The notes: generated by a model not told the origin, from the sequence alone. 64,000 bases of DNA from an uncultured Lachnospiraceae bacterium (GCA_910585635.1 CAJUFE010000003.1:103824-167823); one strand, 5' to 3'; shown: positions 16,277 to 24,778, counted from the stretch's first letter. Program-made: numbers and translations.

Positions 16277-17509
16277 ATGGAGAGGGTACGGAGGATCCTG
16301 AGCGGTCTGTTGGCGGTCTGTCTGTCGGTGGCGGTGATGGGGCCGCTGACGGTGTATGGAGCGGCTTCGGCGATCAACTCAGTGAACATACGGGTAGGGC
16401 TTAATGACTTTGAACCGGGGGATAAGCTGCCGGAGATCGTGGTCGGGAGCAAGGATACCGGGGAGACGGCCTATGTGTATACCAGCAGCGACTATTATCT
16501 GGTGGAGAAGGCGGAGTGGGTGACTTCCACATCCAAGACGGTCCAGGTGGGCGATACGCCCCGGATGAAGGTCTGGCTGGAGCCGTCAGACTATACCAAC
16601 AGGCGGTTCAAGGGCGGCTATCAGTCCAGCAATGTGAAGATCACCGGCGGCACCTTTAAGTCGGCGTCGATCGTCAGCCGGGATCTGGTGGTCACCTTGG
16701 AGCTGGATCCGGTGAAGGGGCAGTATGAGGCGCCGGAGGAGGCCTACTGGAGCGGCAATGGCTATGGGAATGCCAGGTGGAAGATGGACGGCAGCTTGGG
16801 AAGATCTTATCAGTATGAGATCGCCCTTTACCGGGGGAGCTCTCAGGTATATAAGACCACAGTCAGCACCACCTCCTATAACTTTTATCCCTATATGACG
16901 AAGAAGGGGACCTACCATTTCCGGGTCCGGGTGGTGCCGGGAGATGGGAACCGATACGGAAAGTCCAGCGAGTGGGCCCGGTCGGATGAGATCAACCTGC
17001 CGGAGGAGGCTGTATCTGACGGGAGCGGCCAGGGAGGCGGCCAGACGGCCTCCGGGAACACCCAGCAGGTGGGATGGATCCAGAGGGGGAGCCGCTGGTA
17101 TTTCCTCTATCCCGACGGCAGCTATCCCAAGGATGAGTGGCTGTCCTGGAATGGGAAATGGTACCTGTTCGACGCAGAAGGCTGGATGGTGACGGGCTGG
17201 CAGAGCCGCAATGGCCATGATTACTATATGGATGCCAGCGGCGCTATGGTGACCGGCTGGTTAAAGACAGACAATGGGGTCTATTATCTGAACCCCACGC
17301 CTGACCAGTTCGAGGGGATCTTGGTCAAGAGCCGTTGGATCCAGGATAGCGGGGGCCAGTTTTATCTGGACCAGAACGGGATGCGCACAGAGGGCTGGAT
17401 GCAGGTGGACGGGAACTGGTATTATTTCTATCCGGGGACTGGCATCAAGGCCGTGTCCACCACGATCAGCGGGTTTGTGCTGGATGCGGATGGGGTCTGG
17501 CATAAATGA
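16277..17509 (+). CDS. Secreted protein with C-terminal cell-wall-binding repeats
   Basis: This 410-residue protein has an N-terminal signal peptide (basic start MERVRR, hydrophobic core, cut near AASA at 30-33). Residues 34-250 form a beta-rich region with a fibronectin-III-like segment around 185-235 (YQYEIALYRGSS). From about 265 there are six aromatic-glycine repeats of the choline-binding type (GWIQRGSRWYFLYPDGSY, GKWYLFDAEGWMVTGW, GVYYLNP). Such repeats hold proteins to teichoic acid or other wall polymers. No catalytic domain is recognised. A paralog follows directly. Confidence 0.85.
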   Translation: MERVRRILSGLLAVCLSVAVMGPLTVYGAASAINSVNIRVGLNDFEPGDKLPEIVVGSKDTGETAYVYTSSDYYLVEKAEWVTSTSKTVQVGDTPRMKVWLEPSDYTNRRFKGGYQSSNVKITGGTFKSASIVSRDLVVTLELDPVKGQYEAPEEAYWSGNGYGNARWKMDGSLGRSYQYEIALYRGSSQVYKTTVSTTSYNFYPYMTKKGTYHFRVRVVPGDGNRYGKSSEWARSDEINLPEEAVSDGSGQGGGQTASGNTQQVGWIQRGSRWYFLYPDGSYPKDEWLSWNGKWYLFDAEGWMVTGWQSRNGHDYYMDASGAMVTGWLKTDNGVYYLNPTPDQFEGILVKSRWIQDSGGQFYLDQNGMRTEGWMQVDGNWYYFYPGTGIKAVSTTISGFVLDADGVWHK

Positions 17510-17836
17510 TAAGATAATGATAAGACCGCTGTATGGTGCGGTCTATGGTGTGGTCCCCGAGATATGGCCTGTCAGAGGCAGCGGACATCGTGCAGGTCTG
17601 CAGATGCGTCTTGGGCTGGCAGGCCATCAAGTGAGCTTTGTGTATAGTTTGGTAGGGTGAAGAGCGTACGTAACCGTTCAGATAGGTCTGTGGGGGGCTG
17701 CCCCCTTGGGCATTCACTGCGCTGACCGTACGACATCGTACCCTTTGGGTAAAACATGGTGGTTGTAAGCATCCGGCCCATCGCGCAGCGATCTTTAATG
17801 GCCGGATGCCGTAACAGTTCAGGAAGGAAATGGAGC
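17510..17836. other. Structured gap between the two wall proteins
   Basis: No gene is supported here. A G-run/C-run hairpin (GGGGGCTGCCCCC, about 17692-17705) lies mid-way. A 10-bp perfect inverted repeat follows: GCATCCGGCC at 17769-17778 and GGCCGGATGC at 17800-17809, enclosing an inner ATCGC/GCGAT hairpin. No T-tract follows, so it is not a standard terminator. It may be a 5' untranslated control element for the next gene. Confidence 0.55.
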
Positions 17837-19003
17837 ATGCGAGAAGGACAGGGGATCAAAGAACGGATGAGCCGGATGGAGAGATGGATGCAGGTGCTAT
17901 CTGAAGGATGGACGAAGGGCCGTTCTTCCAGACGGCCGGTGGGCCGGATCAAGATACTGGCGGCAGCGGTGGTGCTCATGGAGTCCACAGCGGCTTTTAC
18001 GGCGCTGGGAGCCGCCCAGGTGCGGGTCCTTAGCATCACAGTGGAGGCGGATAAGGAGGCGGAGGAGATCGGGGAGCCCTCGATCCGGATCTCGCCCTCC
18101 AGCTGCAGCTTGTCAGAGATCCGCTGGTCGAAGCCGGTGGACGAATGGAAACCGGGAAAGATGGTCATGGGCTATCTGACCATCGAGGGGTCGGGGGAGT
18201 TTGCCGGCAGCTATACGAAGAGCCAGTGCCATGTGAGCGGAGCGGAGTTTCGGAGCGCTTCCTCTGATAAAGAGGATCCCACCACCCTCCAGGTGACCAT
18301 CAAGTATACGCCCACTGTCCAGCTGGGGGAGACGGAGAAGGCCGGCTGGAGCGATCACAGTAAGACCAGGGCCAGCTGGAAGAAGGTCCCCTATGCCACC
18401 CTCTACGAGGTCCGTCTCTATCGGGATGACATATGGTACAAGACATTGGAGACCACGGCCACCAGCATCGATATCAGCCCCTATATCAAAGGAGAAGGGA
18501 ACTACACCTATCAGGTCCGGGCGAAGGGGAAGAACGCGGAGGAGCGTCGGTATCTCCTGACCGGCGAGTATGCCCTGTCGGAGGATACCCTCTTCGTGGA
18601 GACCGCGGATATCGGTCAGGTGGGCGGGAACTGGCAGACCAGCAGCGAAGGGCGTAAGTACCGTCTGGAGGGCGGGACCTATCCGGCTTCCCAGTGGATG
18701 ATGATCATGGGGGAATGGTACTATTTTAATGAAGCCGGATATGCGGTCACGGGCTGGTACTACGATGCCGCAGCGGCGAAGTGGTATCATATGGACCAGG
18801 CAGGCGTGATGGAGCGGGGCTGGCAGGAGATAGACGGACGCTGGTACCGTTTTGGCGAGGACGGCGCCATGGTGACCGGCTGGGTCCAGGATAACCCGGG
18901 CGAGTGGTATTATATGGATGCAGATGGCGCGATGGCGAAGGATACCGTGATCGACGGGCAGTTTAGGATCGGCAGCGATGGGCGATATGTGCCAGAGCCG
19001 TGA
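17837..19003 (+). CDS. Second secreted cell-wall-binding protein (paralog)
   Basis: The product has 388 residues from ATG 17837, chosen for AGGAAGG ten bases upstream. An unusually long charged n-region of about 37 residues precedes the hydrophobic signal (ILAAAVVLMESTAAFTALGA). The middle carries the same fibronectin-like segment as its neighbour (ATLYEVRLYRDDIWYKTLE). The C-terminal 110 residues hold wall-binding repeats (GEWYYFNEAGYAVTGWY, GRWYRFGEDGAMVTGW). No enzyme domain is seen. The pair probably acts at the cell surface. Confidence 0.8.
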   Translation: MREGQGIKERMSRMERWMQVLSEGWTKGRSSRRPVGRIKILAAAVVLMESTAAFTALGAAQVRVLSITVEADKEAEEIGEPSIRISPSSCSLSEIRWSKPVDEWKPGKMVMGYLTIEGSGEFAGSYTKSQCHVSGAEFRSASSDKEDPTTLQVTIKYTPTVQLGETEKAGWSDHSKTRASWKKVPYATLYEVRLYRDDIWYKTLETTATSIDISPYIKGEGNYTYQVRAKGKNAEERRYLLTGEYALSEDTLFVETADIGQVGGNWQTSSEGRKYRLEGGTYPASQWMMIMGEWYYFNEAGYAVTGWYYDAAAAKWYHMDQAGVMERGWQEIDGRWYRFGEDGAMVTGWVQDNPGEWYYMDADGAMAKDTVIDGQFRIGSDGRYVPEP

Positions 19004-19123
19004 GAAAAAGGCTTTCGGATACGGCTGGACGATCGGTATAGATGCAGGCGGGTGATCGGTCATGTGCCTGCACCTATCTATCGAGCGGCGTGAGAAGGGA
19101 TCGTAACATGGACAGGATAAAAG

Positions 19124-19150
19124 AGAGAGTCTCCAGGCGAGACTCTTTTT
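19124..19150 (+). terminator. Terminator after the wall-protein pair
   Basis: AGAGTCTC (19126-19133) pairs with GAGACTCT (19139-19146) around a five-base loop, followed by a T-run. Confidence 0.88.
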
Positions 19151-19173
19151 ACTTGCACTTTTTCGTGATATCC

Positions 19174-19202
19174 TTGACTAATAGAAGAGAATCTACTAAA
19201 AT
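19174..19202 (+). promoter_or_regulatory. Promoter of the ECF transporter operon
   Basis: TTGACT (19174-19179) and TAAAAT (19197-19202) are spaced by 17 bp, giving a leader of about 95 bases before ecfA1. No riboswitch fold was recognised in that leader. Confidence 0.75.
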
Positions 19203-19304
19203 GGTAAACATTGCAGAATGATGGGACTATCTATAAAGATGGGATTTTTTTAAGCTGGAGCGTTCGATGAGCAGGAGCTTTCTATATAAGTGAGGGATGA
19301 GACA

Positions 19305-20165
19305 GTGGGGATCATAAAGGCGAGTAAGCTGATCTTTGATTATATCCGCAGAGACGAGGAGGATCAGATCCAGGAGGTGGACCGGGCCTTGGACGGGGTG
19401 GACGTAGATATCCGAAAGGGAGACTTTGTGGCGGTCCTTGGCCACAACGGCTCCGGAAAATCCACCTTTGCCAAGCATATCAACGGGATCTTGCTGCCCA
19501 CAGAAGGGACAGTGTGGATCTCCGATATGGACACCAGGGATGCCGGGCAGATCTGGGAGATCCGTAAAAAGGCTGGGATGGTATTCCAGAACCCGGACAA
19601 CCAGATCATCGGCAACGTGGTTGAAGAGGACGTAGGCTTTGGGCCGGAGAACATCGGTGTCCCCACAGAGGAGATCTGGCGGCGCGTGGACGAGAGCCTG
19701 GAGGCCGTGGGGATGACGGCCTACCGGATGCGGTCGCCTAATAAGCTTTCCGGCGGGCAGAAGCAGCGGGTGGCGATCGCCGGGGTCATGGCTATGCGGC
19801 CGGAATGCATCATCTTAGATGAGCCCACTGCTATGCTGGATCCAAACGGGCGAGGGGAGGTGATCCGCACCGTGCGGGAGTTGAACCGCAGGGAGCAGAT
19901 CACCGTGCTCCTCATCACCCATTACATGGAGGAAGTGGTGGATGCAGACCGGGTGATTGTGATGGACGAGGGGAAGATCGTGATGGACGGTACCCCAAGA
20001 GAGATCTTCTCCCAGGTGGAACAGCTAAAGTCCTATCGGCTGGATGTCCCTCAGGTGACGGAGCTGGCCTATGAGCTGAAGCAGGCTGGCGTGGACCTGC
20101 CGGACGGGATCTTGACCCGTGGAGAGCTGATGGAGAGCCTGCTGCCGATCCTGGGCAAGGCATGA
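19305..20165 (+). CDS. ecfA1: Energy-coupling factor ATPase EcfA1
   Basis: This is one of two ATPases of the group-II ECF vitamin/metal importer module. Walker A GHNGSGKST, Q-loop FQNPDNQ, signature LSGGQKQRV, Walker B IILDEPTAMLDP and the switch histidine in ITHYMEE are intact. I prefer GTG 19305 (286 residues), with GAGGGATGAG upstream, over the in-frame GTG at 19290. The paired ecfA2 and ecfT follow; no substrate-binding S component is encoded in the window, so the module is probably shared by several. Confidence 0.94.
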   Translation: MGIIKASKLIFDYIRRDEEDQIQEVDRALDGVDVDIRKGDFVAVLGHNGSGKSTFAKHINGILLPTEGTVWISDMDTRDAGQIWEIRKKAGMVFQNPDNQIIGNVVEEDVGFGPENIGVPTEEIWRRVDESLEAVGMTAYRMRSPNKLSGGQKQRVAIAGVMAMRPECIILDEPTAMLDPNGRGEVIRTVRELNRREQITVLLITHYMEEVVDADRVIVMDEGKIVMDGTPREIFSQVEQLKSYRLDVPQVTELAYELKQAGVDLPDGILTRGELMESLLPILGKA

Positions 20166-20204
20166 GCCCTGGGCAAGATGTGAGCCCTAGGCAAGGCATG
20201 AGCC
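20151..20204. repeat. Three 18-bp tandem repeats at the ecfA1 3' end
   Basis: Units at 20151-20168, 20169-20186 and 20187-20204 share the pattern CTGGGCAAGGCATGAGCC with a few changes. The ecfA1 stop codon lies in the first unit, and the rest is non-coding. The gap continues to 20391 with no supported gene. Confidence 0.8.
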
Positions 20205-20391
20205 AGATATGTCTGCCGGAGCTTTGTGTGCAGTGTGTGCGCACTTGTCGGCTTATGGAGACTTGGCCGGTCGCTTGTAGGGATAGGGGCGTCTGGCTAG
20301 AAGAGCATATGGGCGAGTGCCAGGCAGGGAGCAGAGGATCATGGCTCAGGCAAAAGGACGATCATGGGCAGAAGAGGAGCGAAAAGAGAAG

Positions 20392-21240
20392 ATGGCGATC
20401 AAAGTAGAGCATCTGACCCATATCTATGGCCAGGGGACGGCTTTTGAGCAGTACGCCCTGAAGGATGTGGGGTTTACGATAGAAGATGGGCAGTTCGTGG
20501 GACTGATCGGACATACCGGCTCAGGGAAATCCACGCTGATCCAGCATCTGAACGGTCTGCTGCGGGCGACCAGCGGCCACATCTATTATAATGGCGAGGA
20601 CATCTATGGCGAGGGCTATGACCGGAAGACCCTCCGCAGCAAGGTGGGACTGGTGTTCCAGTACCCGGAGCATCAGCTGTTCGAGGTGGATGTGTTCGCG
20701 GACGTATGCTTCGGACCCAGGAACTTAGGGCTGCCGAAGGAGGAAGTGGAGGAGAGGGCCAGGGCGGCTCTGGCCCAGGTGGGGCTGGACGAGAGCTTTT
20801 ATAAGCAGTCTCCCTTCGAGCTCTCCGGCGGACAGAAGCGGCGGGTGGCGATCGCCGGGGTGCTGGCCATGGCCCCGGAGGTATTGATCTTAGATGAACC
20901 CACTGCAGGCTTAGATCCCAAGGGGCGGGACGAGATCTTAGACGAGATCTCCATGCTCCACAAGGAAAAGCATATGACGATCATCCTGGTCTCCCACAGT
21001 ATGGAGGACATGGCCCGCTATGCAGACCGCCTCCTGGTGATGGACCGTGGGGAGAAGGTCTATGACGATCTGCCGAAAAATGTGTTCCGGCACTATAAGG
21101 AGCTGGAAAAGATCGGTCTGGCCGCACCCCAGATCACCTATGTGGTCCATGAGCTGAAAGAACATGGGGTGGACATCCCCGATGATCTGACCACCGTAGA
21201 GGAAGCCAGGGACGCCATCTTAAAAGTGATAAGGAGTTGA
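20392..21240 (+). CDS. ecfA2: Energy-coupling factor ATPase EcfA2
   Basis: The second ECF ATPase has 282 residues from ATG 20392 (MAIKVEHLTHIYGQG). Walker A GHTGSGKST, Q-loop FQYPEHQ, signature LSGGQKRRV, Walker B LILDEPTAGLDP and the SHSMEDM switch are present. An in-frame ATG at 20341 would add 17 charged residues and cannot be excluded. It forms a heterodimer with EcfA1 and ends 6 bp before ecfT. Confidence 0.93.
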   Translation: MAIKVEHLTHIYGQGTAFEQYALKDVGFTIEDGQFVGLIGHTGSGKSTLIQHLNGLLRATSGHIYYNGEDIYGEGYDRKTLRSKVGLVFQYPEHQLFEVDVFADVCFGPRNLGLPKEEVEERARAALAQVGLDESFYKQSPFELSGGQKRRVAIAGVLAMAPEVLILDEPTAGLDPKGRDEILDEISMLHKEKHMTIILVSHSMEDMARYADRLLVMDRGEKVYDDLPKNVFRHYKELEKIGLAAPQITYVVHELKEHGVDIPDDLTTVEEARDAILKVIRS

Positions 21241-21246
21241 TCGGCT

Positions 21247-22053
21247 ATGTTGCGAGAGATCACGTTAGGACAATATTATCCGGTGGATTCGCCGATCCAC
21301 CGTTTGGATCCAAGGACCAAGCTCTTTGGGACGCTGGTGTTCATCCTTTCTTTGTTCGTGGCCGATAACATCTGGGGCTATGGGCTGGCCACCATCGTGC
21401 TGGCGGCGGTGATCAGGCTGACCAAGGTCCCCTTCCGCTATATGGTGAAGGGTCTTAAGGCAGTCCTTTTCCTGCTGCTCTTAAGTGTCAGCTTCAACCT
21501 GTTCTTGACCAGCGGCCAGGTATTGGTCCGGTTCTGGATCTTTACGATCACCAGAGAAGGGCTGCGGCTTGCCGGTTTTATGGCGGTCCGCCTGGTCTAT
21601 CTGGTCTTAGGCTCCACGATCATGACCTTGACCACCACGCCCAATGCGCTCACGGACGGCATGGAAAAGGGCCTTGGCTTTCTGAACAAGGTGGGGGCGC
21701 CGGTCCATGAGATCTCGATGATGATGTCCATCGCCCTGCGCTTTATCCCGATCCTGGTGGAGGAGACGGACAAGATCATGAAGGCCCAGATGGCCAGAGG
21801 CGCCGATTTCGAGACCGGGAACCTGATCCAGAAGGCGAAGGCCATGGTGCCGCTCTTAGTGCCGCTGTTCATCTCCGCCTTCCGTAGGGCAACAGACCTG
21901 GCCACGGCCATGGAGGCCAGATGCTATCGGGGCGGGAGCGGCAGGACGAAGATGAAGCCCCTCCATTATGGGATGCGGGACCGGATCGGGTATGGCCTGC
22001 AGTTCGCCTATCTGGCCGGGATGATCGGGACGCGTTTTCTGCAGGTCCCATGA
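21247..22053 (+). CDS. ecfT: Energy-coupling factor transmembrane protein EcfT
   Basis: EcfT (268 residues) joins the two ATPases to the substrate-binding S component. Four to five membrane spans are seen, and the two coupling helices carry the short arginine motifs MARGAD (near residue 182) and EARCYRGG (near 223). It closes the ecfA1-ecfA2-ecfT operon. Confidence 0.95.
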   Translation: MLREITLGQYYPVDSPIHRLDPRTKLFGTLVFILSLFVADNIWGYGLATIVLAAVIRLTKVPFRYMVKGLKAVLFLLLLSVSFNLFLTSGQVLVRFWIFTITREGLRLAGFMAVRLVYLVLGSTIMTLTTTPNALTDGMEKGLGFLNKVGAPVHEISMMMSIALRFIPILVEETDKIMKAQMARGADFETGNLIQKAKAMVPLLVPLFISAFRRATDLATAMEARCYRGGSGRTKMKPLHYGMRDRIGYGLQFAYLAGMIGTRFLQVP

Positions 22054-22116
22054 AAATATCGGAGCCTTACAGCAGGTCTGTGCAGGGGCTGTCCCAGGAG
22101 CGTGAGGATCGCTGCT

Positions 22117-22206
22117 GTGCTGACCGCACAGGATCTCTGCCGTGCTGACCGCACAGGATCTCTGCCGTGCTGACCGCACAGGATCCCTACCGTGCTGACC
22201 GCACAG
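22117..22206. repeat. 25-bp tandem repeats between ecfT and truA
   Basis: Units at 22117-22141, 22142-22166 and 22167-22191, with a partial fourth to 22206, follow the pattern GTGCTGACCGCACAGGATCT plus CTGCC. Each unit holds a GTGC/GCAC dyad, so the array could fold as a string of small hairpins. There are no unique spacers, so this is not a CRISPR array. Confidence 0.9.
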
Positions 22207-22302
22207 CGCCAGGATGCCATTTTTGAGCATCCTGTGGTATCCTGTGTGCATCCGTGTGCATCCTCCAGGGAGCAGGTCTAGGAAGAGTATGGAGTGGATG
22301 AT

Positions 22303-24102
22303 ATGAAACGAGTAAGGATGATCGTCGCATATGACGGGACCGCATACCATGGCTGGCAGTTCCAGCTTAACGGCCTTTCCATCGAGGAGGTCTTAAATGA
22401 GGCCCTGTCTGCCCTGCTGAAGGAAGAGATCAAGGTGATCGGGGCCAGCCGCACGGACGCGGGCGTCCATGCCCTGGGGAACGTGGCGGTCTTTGATACA
22501 AAGAACCGGATGCCGGCGGATAAGATCTGCTTTGCGCTGAACCAGCGGCTGCCCCAGGATATCCGGATCCAAGCGTCGGAGGAGGTGCCGTTAAGCTGGC
22601 ACCCCAGGAAGCAGAACTGTACCAAGACCTATGTGTACAGGATCCTCAACCGGAGGCTGGAGGTCCCTACCCTGCGCCTGTATACCTATTTTTGTTATTT
22701 TCCGATCGATGTGGAGAAGATGCGCCAGGCGGCGGCTTATCTGGTGGGGGAACATGACTTTAAAAGCTTTTGCACGCCCAGGACCCAGGCGGAGGAGACT
22801 GTGCGGACGATCTACAGCCTGACCGTGGAGCGGGGGGCGGATGATGTGATCGATATCCGGATCACAGGGAACGGCTTTCTCTACAACATGGTCCGGATCA
22901 TCGCTGGAACGCTCCTTCGGGTGGGCACCGGGCTATATGGGCCGGAGCACGTGGAGGAGATCTTAGATGCCAGGGACCGCCAGAAGGCAGGGCCTACGTT
23001 GCCGGCAAAAGGCCTGACCATGATCGGGCTGGACTATGAGAAGGAGCTGCCACCGGAGATCAAGGCGGCCAACAAATATTGGGAGTACCGCCTGATCCAG
23101 CGGGAGATCCTAAAAAAGGGAAAGGCCTATCTGCTGGTCAAGCGCTGCGCAGGGGAGGAGTTTGACCGGCTGGTCTCCCGCCTGGTCCACCAGGCCGCCA
23201 GGAACGGTGCCAGAAAGATCTATGTGACGGACCAGGAGGGTTGGGAGGCAGCGTGCCAAAAAGGCGCGTCAGAGGGCCAAGGAGGATCAGAGAGCGGAGG
23301 AACGTTAGAGGGTCAAGGAGGATCAAAGAGCGGAGGAGCGTTAGAGGGTCAAGGAGGGTCTAAGGGCGGAGGAACGGCAGAAGGCCAAGGAACGGCAGAG
23401 GAGGTCGGCGGCTCCAGGATCCAGGAGGGGCAGCGCTTCGGCCATTACCAGCTGTACAGGAGCCATTGCTATCTGGAGATGGAAAAGAAACTGGGAGAGC
23501 CGGAGGAGCCCGCAGGCCAAACGGAGACCCGATCGGCTATGGGCTCTGCGGGAGGCGGATCGGCTGCGGGCTCTGCGGGAGGCGGATCGGCTGCGGGCTC
23601 TGCGGGAGGCGGATCGGCTGTGGGCTCTGCGGGAGGCGGATCGAGCACTGGCTGCACAGTGGTCAGCCTTCGGATATTAGAGCCGGAAGAGCGGCAGGCA
23701 TGGCTGGCTTTATATAATGAAGCCTTTTTTGCGGTGACAGGCTCCGCCACCTATGATGAAGAGACGCTCACAGAGCAGGAAAAGGACGGGACTCGGTTTT
23801 TCTGGGTCTTGGCGGGAGAAGAGCAGGTGGGGGTCTTGGCATTGATCCTGACAGAGGGCGTCGCAGTCTCCATCGACATCCTGGCCATCAAGAAAGCATA
23901 CGAAGGCCTGGGTTATGGTGGAAAGGCGCTGCGCTGCGCGGAAAGCTGCGCGAGGGACTGGAAGGTCTCAAGGCTGTCCCTTCTGGTCGCGGATGATAAT
24001 GAGCGGGCAAGACGGCTTTATGAGCGGAACGGATACCGCCTGGTCCGACGCAGGCCAGACTTCTTCTGTGCAGAGAGCGATCTTTTCGGGCCAGATACCT
24101 GA
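22303..24102 (+). CDS. truA: TruA tRNA pseudouridine synthase fused to acetyltransferase-like region
   Basis: Residues 1-245 are a complete TruA, which makes pseudouridine at positions 38-40 of tRNA anticodon arms; the catalytic aspartate is Asp52 in SRTDAGVHALGN. A further 350 residues follow: a segment from about 253 (NKYWEYRLIQREILKKGKAY), a linker of three 12-residue EGQGGS repeats (324-362), a second linker of four nine-residue GSAGGGS repeats (412-447), and a GNAT-like C-terminal domain with the acetyl-CoA loop EGLGYGGKAL and the RRLYERNGY motif. The frame is open across the join. ATG 22303 is favoured over GTG 22294. Confidence 0.88.
   Translation: MKRVRMIVAYDGTAYHGWQFQLNGLSIEEVLNEALSALLKEEIKVIGASRTDAGVHALGNVAVFDTKNRMPADKICFALNQRLPQDIRIQASEEVPLSWHPRKQNCTKTYVYRILNRRLEVPTLRLYTYFCYFPIDVEKMRQAAAYLVGEHDFKSFCTPRTQAEETVRTIYSLTVERGADDVIDIRITGNGFLYNMVRIIAGTLLRVGTGLYGPEHVEEILDARDRQKAGPTLPAKGLTMIGLDYEKELPPEIKAANKYWEYRLIQREILKKGKAYLLVKRCAGEEFDRLVSRLVHQAARNGARKIYVTDQEGWEAACQKGASEGQGGSESGGTLEGQGGSKSGGALEGQGGSKGGGTAEGQGTAEEVGGSRIQEGQRFGHYQLYRSHCYLEMEKKLGEPEEPAGQTETRSAMGSAGGGSAAGSAGGGSAAGSAGGGSAVGSAGGGSSTGCTVVSLRILEPEERQAWLALYNEAFFAVTGSATYDEETLTEQEKDGTRFFWVLAGEEQVGVLALILTEGVAVSIDILAIKKAYEGLGYGGKALRCAESCARDWKVSRLSLLVADDNERARRLYERNGYRLVRRRPDFFCAESDLFGPDT
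23272..23390 (+). repeat. 36-bp coding repeats in the truA fusion
   Basis: Units at 23272-23307, 23308-23343 and 23344-23379 with a partial fourth encode EGQGGSxSGGxx. All differences keep the reading frame. Confidence 0.9.
23536..23643 (+). repeat. 27-bp coding repeats in the truA fusion
   Basis: Four units (23536-23562, 23563-23589, 23590-23616, 23617-23643) encode AxGSAGGGS. They are almost identical in DNA, suggesting recent expansion. Confidence 0.92.
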
Positions 24103-24189
24103 CACGTAAAAACCGCGCAGAAACCCTTGCAACCGCTTAAAAACCGCCTAAAACCGGTTAAAAACCCTTGGAAAATGCGAAAAAAACAG

Positions 24190-24218
24190 TTGACACAGTT
24201 TACCAGCTATTATATAAT
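24190..24218 (+). promoter_or_regulatory. Consensus promoter for rplM-rpsI
   Basis: TTGACA (24190-24195) and TATAAT (24213-24218) with a 17-bp spacer match the sigma-A consensus exactly. The preceding 80 bp contain several imperfect AAAACC direct repeats. Confidence 0.93.
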
Positions 24219-24224
24219 AAATAA

Positions 24225-24315
24225 CTGTGACGTTAGACAAAAGCGTGCTTACCAAAGCCCCGGAGAGCATCTTTTGATAAACGATAGAAGACAACAGCAG
24301 ATACCCAACAGGAGG
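24225..24315 (+). ncRNA. Probable L13 leader (autoregulatory mRNA element)
   Basis: The roughly 95-base leader between the promoter and rplM can fold: AAAAG and GTGCT (24239-24249) pair with AGCAT and CTTTT (24267-24275), around a CCCCGG-rich loop. Firmicutes carry a structured leader in this position that lets free L13 repress its own operon. The family assignment rests on position and this pairing only. Confidence 0.5.
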
Positions 24316-24322
24316 TTGAACC

Positions 24323-24751
24323 ATGAAGAGTTTTATGGCTAGTCCGGCCACGATTGAAAGAAAATGGTATGTAGTTGACGCTACAGGATATACATTAGGT
24401 CGTTTAGCTGCCGAGGTAGCTAAGGTTTTAAGAGGGAAGAACAAGCCGATCTTCACACCCCACATCGACTGCGGCGACTATGTGATCGTAGTGAACGCAG
24501 AGCATGTCAAGTTCACTGGCAAGAAGCTGGATCAGAAGATCTACTACAACCATTCCGACTATGTGGGCGGGATGAGACAGACGACCCTTCGCGAGATGAT
24601 GGCGAAGAAGCCGGAGAGAGTAGTAGAGCTGGCTGTGAAGGGTATGCTCCCCAAGGGACCTCTGGGAAGGAGCATGTACAGGAAGCTCCATGTATACGCA
24701 GGGCCGGAGCATGAGCAGGCTGCGCAGAAACCAGAAGTCTTGACATTTTAG
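24323..24751 (+). CDS. rplM: 50S ribosomal protein L13
   Basis: L13 (142 residues) is an early assembly protein. It starts MKSFMASPATIERKWYVVDA, and YNHSDYVGGMRQ and AVKGMLPKGPLGRSMYRKLHVY are family signatures. ATG 24323 has AGGAGG upstream. It is co-transcribed with rpsI. Confidence 0.97.
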   Translation: MKSFMASPATIERKWYVVDATGYTLGRLAAEVAKVLRGKNKPIFTPHIDCGDYVIVVNAEHVKFTGKKLDQKIYYNHSDYVGGMRQTTLREMMAKKPERVVELAVKGMLPKGPLGRSMYRKLHVYAGPEHEQAAQKPEVLTF

Positions 24752-24778
24752 TGAGTGTGTGGGAAGGAGGAAGAAATA

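Noticed and set aside
16681..17218. Choline-binding phage lysin as identity of the first wall protein
   Set aside because: There is no amidase, lysozyme or CHAP domain before the repeats, and a secretion signal is present.
18113..19063. A 316-codon minus-strand frame over the second wall protein
   Set aside because: Antisense shadow of a gene with clear wall-binding repeats; no start signal or known domain.
22117..22206. Possible CRISPR array
   Set aside because: Units are head-to-tail with no unique spacers, and no cas gene is near.
23466..23717. Alternative-frame repeat ORFs over the truA linkers (cysteine- and proline-rich)
   Set aside because: Repeat arrays with unit lengths divisible by three open several frames at once; only the frame continuous with TruA has conserved domains on both sides.
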